A DNA stretch of 64,000 nt, taken from positions 9,157,717 to 9,221,716 of the forward strand of contig NC_071330.1 in NCBI RefSeq assembly GCF_010183535.1, given 5' to 3'. A program made the position numbers and the translations under genes. Within the stretch, counting starts at the first letter, position 1. Each line of letters opens with the position of its first letter. This stretch comes from Caenorhabditis remanei. Its lineage: Eukaryota; Nematoda; Chromadorea; Rhabditida; Rhabditidae. Positions 60,348 to 64,000 of this stretch are shown one piece after another. A model generated the notes under the pieces. That model did no database searches, was not told where the DNA came from, and was given only the letters and a program-made list of their open reading frames with translations.

Positions 60348-61474
60348 ATGTTCAGACTTACCATCTGCGCCACACTCCTCGCCCTCACCGCCGCTCAGGT
60401 GCCAGGTACTGTTTCTTTTATTTTTCAGCATTCTCATAGTTTAGTTTTCTCTCTTACTATATTTCATCTCATATCCATATTGTTATATATATATTTATTT
60501 CAGTAGCTCCTCTGTACTCTGCGTGCAGTGCTGCTGTTCCATGTGCCGCACCGGCTGTCTGCCAGGCTTCCGTCTGCATTCCAACTGTAGCTGCTGCCCC
60601 ACCAGTGAGTTTTCTCTTTGAATATTCAACAAATCATTCATCCACTGATTCCAAGATGTAATTTCCAGTGATTCTCCTTTTACCAAATTCAAATTGAGAA
60701 CTACAGCCTTAAAACGGTTAATGGACATGAATCTGACTAATCTGTTTGAATGTTGCTCATCCATTTTCTAATCCAATATCTCTAACTATTCAGATTCGTG
60801 GCTATTTCCAGGTTGCCCCAGCTCCACTTCCAGCTTACGCTCCAGCATATGCTCCAGCTCCAATTGCTGCTCCACTCCCAGCCTACGCTCCAGCTCCAGT
60901 CCTTGCTCCAGCCCCAGTTCTCGCTCCAGCCCCAGCTCCAGTCTTCGCTGCTCCATTCGCTGCTCCACCAGCCCCAGTGATCGCTGCCCAGCCACCACTC
61001 GGATGTGCTGCCCCATGCGTCGGAGCTGCTCAATGTGTCTCCGGAGCCTGTGCCTGTGCTAATCCAGCTGTCGTCTACTCTCCAGTCATCGGATGTCAAC
61101 CAGCTATCCCAGTCGCCCCAGCTCCAGTTGTTGCTGGACGTCTCATCCCACAAGCTCTCCCAGGATCCCCATGTGAGCCAGGAGTCGAATGCACAGGAGG
61201 ATCTGTCTGCTCCGTCGGAGTTTGCCTCTGCCCACCAGAGCTTATCCAAGAAGGAACTGTCTGTGTTGCCCGTACCATCTACGGAGTTGTCCCACCACCA
61301 GTCATCCCAGTCGCCCCAGTCGTCCCAGTTGCACTCGGAGCCCCATGTGCTGCCCCAGTCGCTATTGCTGCTGCCCCAGCTTGTGTTCCAGGAGCTGTTT
61401 GCTCTGCTGGAATCTGCCAATGCGCAGGAGCTTACGAGCCACTCCAGGGAGCTTGCGTTCGCAGACGTCTCTAA
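60348..61474 (+). CDS. Secreted Ala/Pro-rich protein with EB-type Cys modules
   Basis: 273 residues in three exons, 60348-60405, 60504-60604 and 60812-61474; phases close. Signal peptide MFRLTICATLLALTAAQ. It contains short Cys modules (CSAAVPCAAPAVCQASVC, CVGAAQCVSGACAC, CEPGVECTGGSVCSVGVCLC, CVPGAVCSAGICQC) like the nematode EB module, separated by a low-complexity tract of PAYAPAPI/PAPVLAPA-type repeats. Codons strongly prefer C or G in third position (GCC, CCA, CTC, GTC), unlike neighbouring genes, indicating high expression, for example in hypodermis or pharynx. A cuticle or pharyngeal-lining role is inferred. The strong bias keeps the antisense strand open (minus 61537-60782), a shadow. 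Confidence 0.88.
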
Positions 61475-61725
61475 GAAGTTAATAATAACGAATTGTATCC
61501 AGTAATCCCCCAACCCAACGGGCTCTAAAAATATCACAAAGATACTTAAGTATAGTATCCTGGATACCTTGATTCCATCCTATTTCCTCTCTCTCTCTCT
61601 CTTTCCACCTGTCCGACAGTATTTTGTTTTATTTGTGTCTGTACATCTTGACCTAACTGATATAATCATATTTATCGTCATCATTTTGAATAAATTCGTG
61701 TTTTGTTCAAATATTTTAATATTAT
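61475..61725. other. Convergent 3' UTRs with a CT microsatellite
   Basis: Between the EB gene stop and the sbp-1 stop. Contains (CT)n at about 61588-61605 and an AATAAA on the + strand near 61688 for the EB gene. Confidence 0.55.
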
Positions 61726-64000
61726 CTAAAGATCCATTGAAGAATGAAGTTTGACCAGTGTATGGAGATGGAAAGCATCCGGCTGAGCTGACCTTCTCAT
61801 GCTTACTCTCCCTCGAACAGCATCCATTTTTGTTGATCGAACACGTCTAACACCTGTCCACGTGGCTTGTGGATTTGCTCCATTCAACATTCGACACGTC
61901 AGTTCATAAACAAATAACTGAAAAACAATCATTATTACTAAATTTACAACTGAAATTCCAACAAACCCTCCAGCAGTCTCCTCTTGTTCCATTGATAACT
62001 GCATAATGATTATAAGCTTCTTGATATAAAGTGCTGAATGTTGATTGTCCTTTGAATGTTTGTGTCCAGTAAGGTTTTGAAGAGAAAAGATTTGATCTCC
62101 ATGCATCTAATAATGAATTCATTATCCATTCATATGCCATTCTTCTCGTTCCTTCTTGAATTCCCGAAACAACTCCAGAAGTTCTAGATGACGTGGAGAA
62201 AAGACGAAGAGATTCTAATGCTTTCTTCGTGTGAATACATACATATTGACTGACTTTCGGAGAATCTCTGTCATCTATACATATTTTTCGAGCACAGAGA
62301 GCATGGCCAACAGCAAGGCCTAGATTGCTGGAAACACAAAATTGAAAAGTAATCAAATTAGAAATAAACTTACTCTGTCAAAATCTTCGGAGGGCAATTT
62401 CTGATCAATGAATAGTGCTGTCTTGCCAATTCATTTTTATTACTTCTCCAATAGATTCCACAAGTTAAAACATGTGTCCACCACGTACAACAAGCATCTC
62501 CATTTCGAGTCAACCAAGAACCGAATTCTGAATAAAAAGAGGATTTAATAAAAGCTGAGAAGAAAAAAAACAGACTTGCAGATTCATCTTTTTCATTTGT
62601 TAACAACGCAGCACATTGAGTTGAAATAGAAACAAGAAGTCTCGATACATCAACGACGTCAACTTCATCGTCAAGGCGATCACTATCGTTCAGGATTCTT
62701 TCCACATTTTTCGTGAATATTTCATCTCCACCAACAAGTTCTTGAACAAGTTTTGAGAGTAGGTATATTTTAAGAGTTGTTCGAATTCGAGCCAATGGAG
62801 ATACTAAAAACAGAAATATGTGTTTAGTTCAAATAAGAAAGCTTACATTGTTCATCTTCAACAAATGATCCAAACCGCAACAGTTTCTGTTTCGAACTCA
62901 ACACATGCTCTAACCTTTTTGGATCTGACATATATTTTCTTGTTGCCGGATGGAATATCCATAATAAATGAGAGACAGAATGTTCTGGAGCCCGTCGAAC
63001 GTGTCTTCGAGCTCTTCGTAAGAAGTACCCGGAGAAGAATGGAGCCAGCAGATTGGGAAGTGCAAGACGGCAACGAATCGATGCTGCGATGTAGATCTGA
63101 GCCATGATTGCACGTGGAAGACCATCATTTGATGCTCCAGCAGCTTCAGCCATGTTCACAGCACAAAGGGAAAGATAGAGGCCTGGCAATGTTCTCGGGT
63201 CATCACCATCGTTACTGTGGCCAGTTATGCCCATCAGATGAAGCTGAAAGTAACAGAAATAAGCTGAAACTTCGTATACTCAAAAAACGAAACCTGATGA
63301 ATTTCATGGTAGAGAACAGCTGTATGTGCATGACTTCTACAAACCACCGATACTGGTTTAGTTGTAGATCTCCTCCTTCTTGCCATATATCTTCCAATCC
63401 ATAACCAATTCAAAAGATGTCTGAAGCATTCCCATGCAACATATGCAAATGATTCTATTCCAGGTGAGGGAATCCAACAACCCAGTGCGACCAAACACTC
63501 TCTGAATTGTCTTTGAGCTTCTTTCAGATTTCCGGATCTCAATTCTTCTCTTGCTTTTTCTCTGGTTGAAACAAATGATTGCCATGTTGGAGACATAAAG
63601 TCTTGAACTGGGTCTCCATGAACCATCAATTTGATCATAACAAACAGAACCATGAGGACATTTACACACCAAATCAGAGTGCTATCAAGGCCCCAAAAAG
63701 AAGTTTGATTTGTTGTTCCATCTGGATCATCGATCACTCGTCCGTGCTCAAATGGAGATGCAATCGGGGCTTTCGTGTCTGCAGATGCTGTAGAAAACAG
63801 AGAACTTCCAGCAAGTAAACTGAAATATATTGATTTAATGAACTATATTCTTTTTGAATCGTTTTACCCGATTGGATTGAAAATCATAACAGCCATGAGC
63901 ATTGCAAAAAGTGTCACTCTAGAATTGTCTCTTGTTCCATTTTTAACAGGAGTATTCGTACTCATTCTAGATCTTTTTCTCTCATTTCTTGGCGGAGATG
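61726..64000 (-). CDS. sbp-1: Sterol regulatory element-binding protein (SREBP), 3' part
   Basis: Membrane-bound precursor of the bHLH-zip lipid-synthesis regulator. Minus-strand exons: 64000-63868 (cut by the window), 63819-63294, 63243-62847, 62803-62576, 62527-62374, 62327-61977 and 61917-61726 (about 660 residues; the N-terminal bHLH part lies beyond the window). TM1 reads VTLFAMLMAVMIFNPIGLLA, preceded by DNSR and containing FNP, the S2P-substrate features of SREBPs. A lumenal loop of about 45 residues follows, then TM2 (STLIWCVNVLMVLFVMIKLM). The C-terminal regulatory domain, which binds SCAP, contains QFRECLVALGCWIPSPGIES, LLNWLWIGRYMARRRR, HLMGITGHSNDGDDP and the conserved YLSLCAVNMAEAAG. 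C. elegans sbp-1 is Y47D3B.7 from memory, the clone that also carries nlp-21. Confidence 0.93.

Noticed and set aside
60782..61537. 251-codon minus-strand frame rich in Trp and Ser
   Set aside because: It is the exact antisense of the strongly codon-biased EB gene; composition (TSS/W runs) is an artefact of CCA/GCT repeats.
1..64000. tRNA, rRNA, CRISPR or bacterial operon features
   Set aside because: No tRNA-like T-loop and A/B box pair, rRNA segment or CRISPR-type regularly spaced repeat was noticed; the window is a nematode nuclear sequence. A tRNAscan or Rfam search would be needed to be sure about small RNAs.

Overview
The window is nuclear DNA of a Caenorhabditis nematode, probably not C. 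elegans. Supporting signs are short 45-60 nt GT-AG introns with TTTTCAG acceptors, AT-rich intergenic DNA, acceptors placed just before start codons (typical of trans-splicing), and worm gene families (nlp neuropeptides, TWK channels, GT92 enzymes, WSN and EB domains). Several genes match C. elegans chromosome III genes as I remember them (mif-1, ntl-3, rsp-8, maa-1, nlp-21, sbp-1), but the peptide sequences differ in detail. No species can be named from sequence alone. All gene models were read by hand from splice signals and reading frames; where exon phases were summed, they closed.

Layout. 1-11.5 kb: the 3' part of a site-2 protease gene (+), mif-1 (-), the CCR4-NOT subunit ntl-3 (+) and the Tra2-type splicing factor rsp-8 (-). 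11.7-13.9 kb: three different foldback/inverted-repeat elements. 14.2-19.1 kb: a DUF4602 (C1orf131-like) gene (-), the tail-anchored acyl-CoA-binding protein maa-1 (+) and a four-pass membrane protein (-). 22.5-32 kb: a membrane-anchored BTB protein (+), a two-pore K+ channel with a very large central loop (-) and a GT92 glycosyltransferase (+). 32-44 kb: the nlp-21 neuropeptide precursor (-), a secreted MIG-18/FN1-like protein (+), a small secreted Cys-rich protein (+) and a tyrosine-phosphatase-like pseudoenzyme (+). 43.6-44.8 kb: a 1148-bp, nearly perfect palindromic element flanked by TA. 45-51 kb: a 980-aa WSN-domain membrane protein (-) and a second GT92 enzyme (+). 51-58 kb: a second K2P channel with a very long tail and two possible C-termini (+). 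60-64 kb: an Ala/Pro-rich EB-type secreted protein (+) and the 3' two-thirds of the SREBP gene sbp-1 (-).

Functional links. The two ends of the window hold the intramembrane protease that releases SREBP and SREBP itself. maa-1 adds a lipid-handling gene. ntl-3 and rsp-8 act in RNA decay and splicing. The middle is rich in neuronal or surface genes. The most unusual items are the 44-kb palindrome, the nested hairpin element at 13.4 kb, the dual-frame terminal exon of the second channel, the giant loop of the first channel and the degenerate phosphatase.
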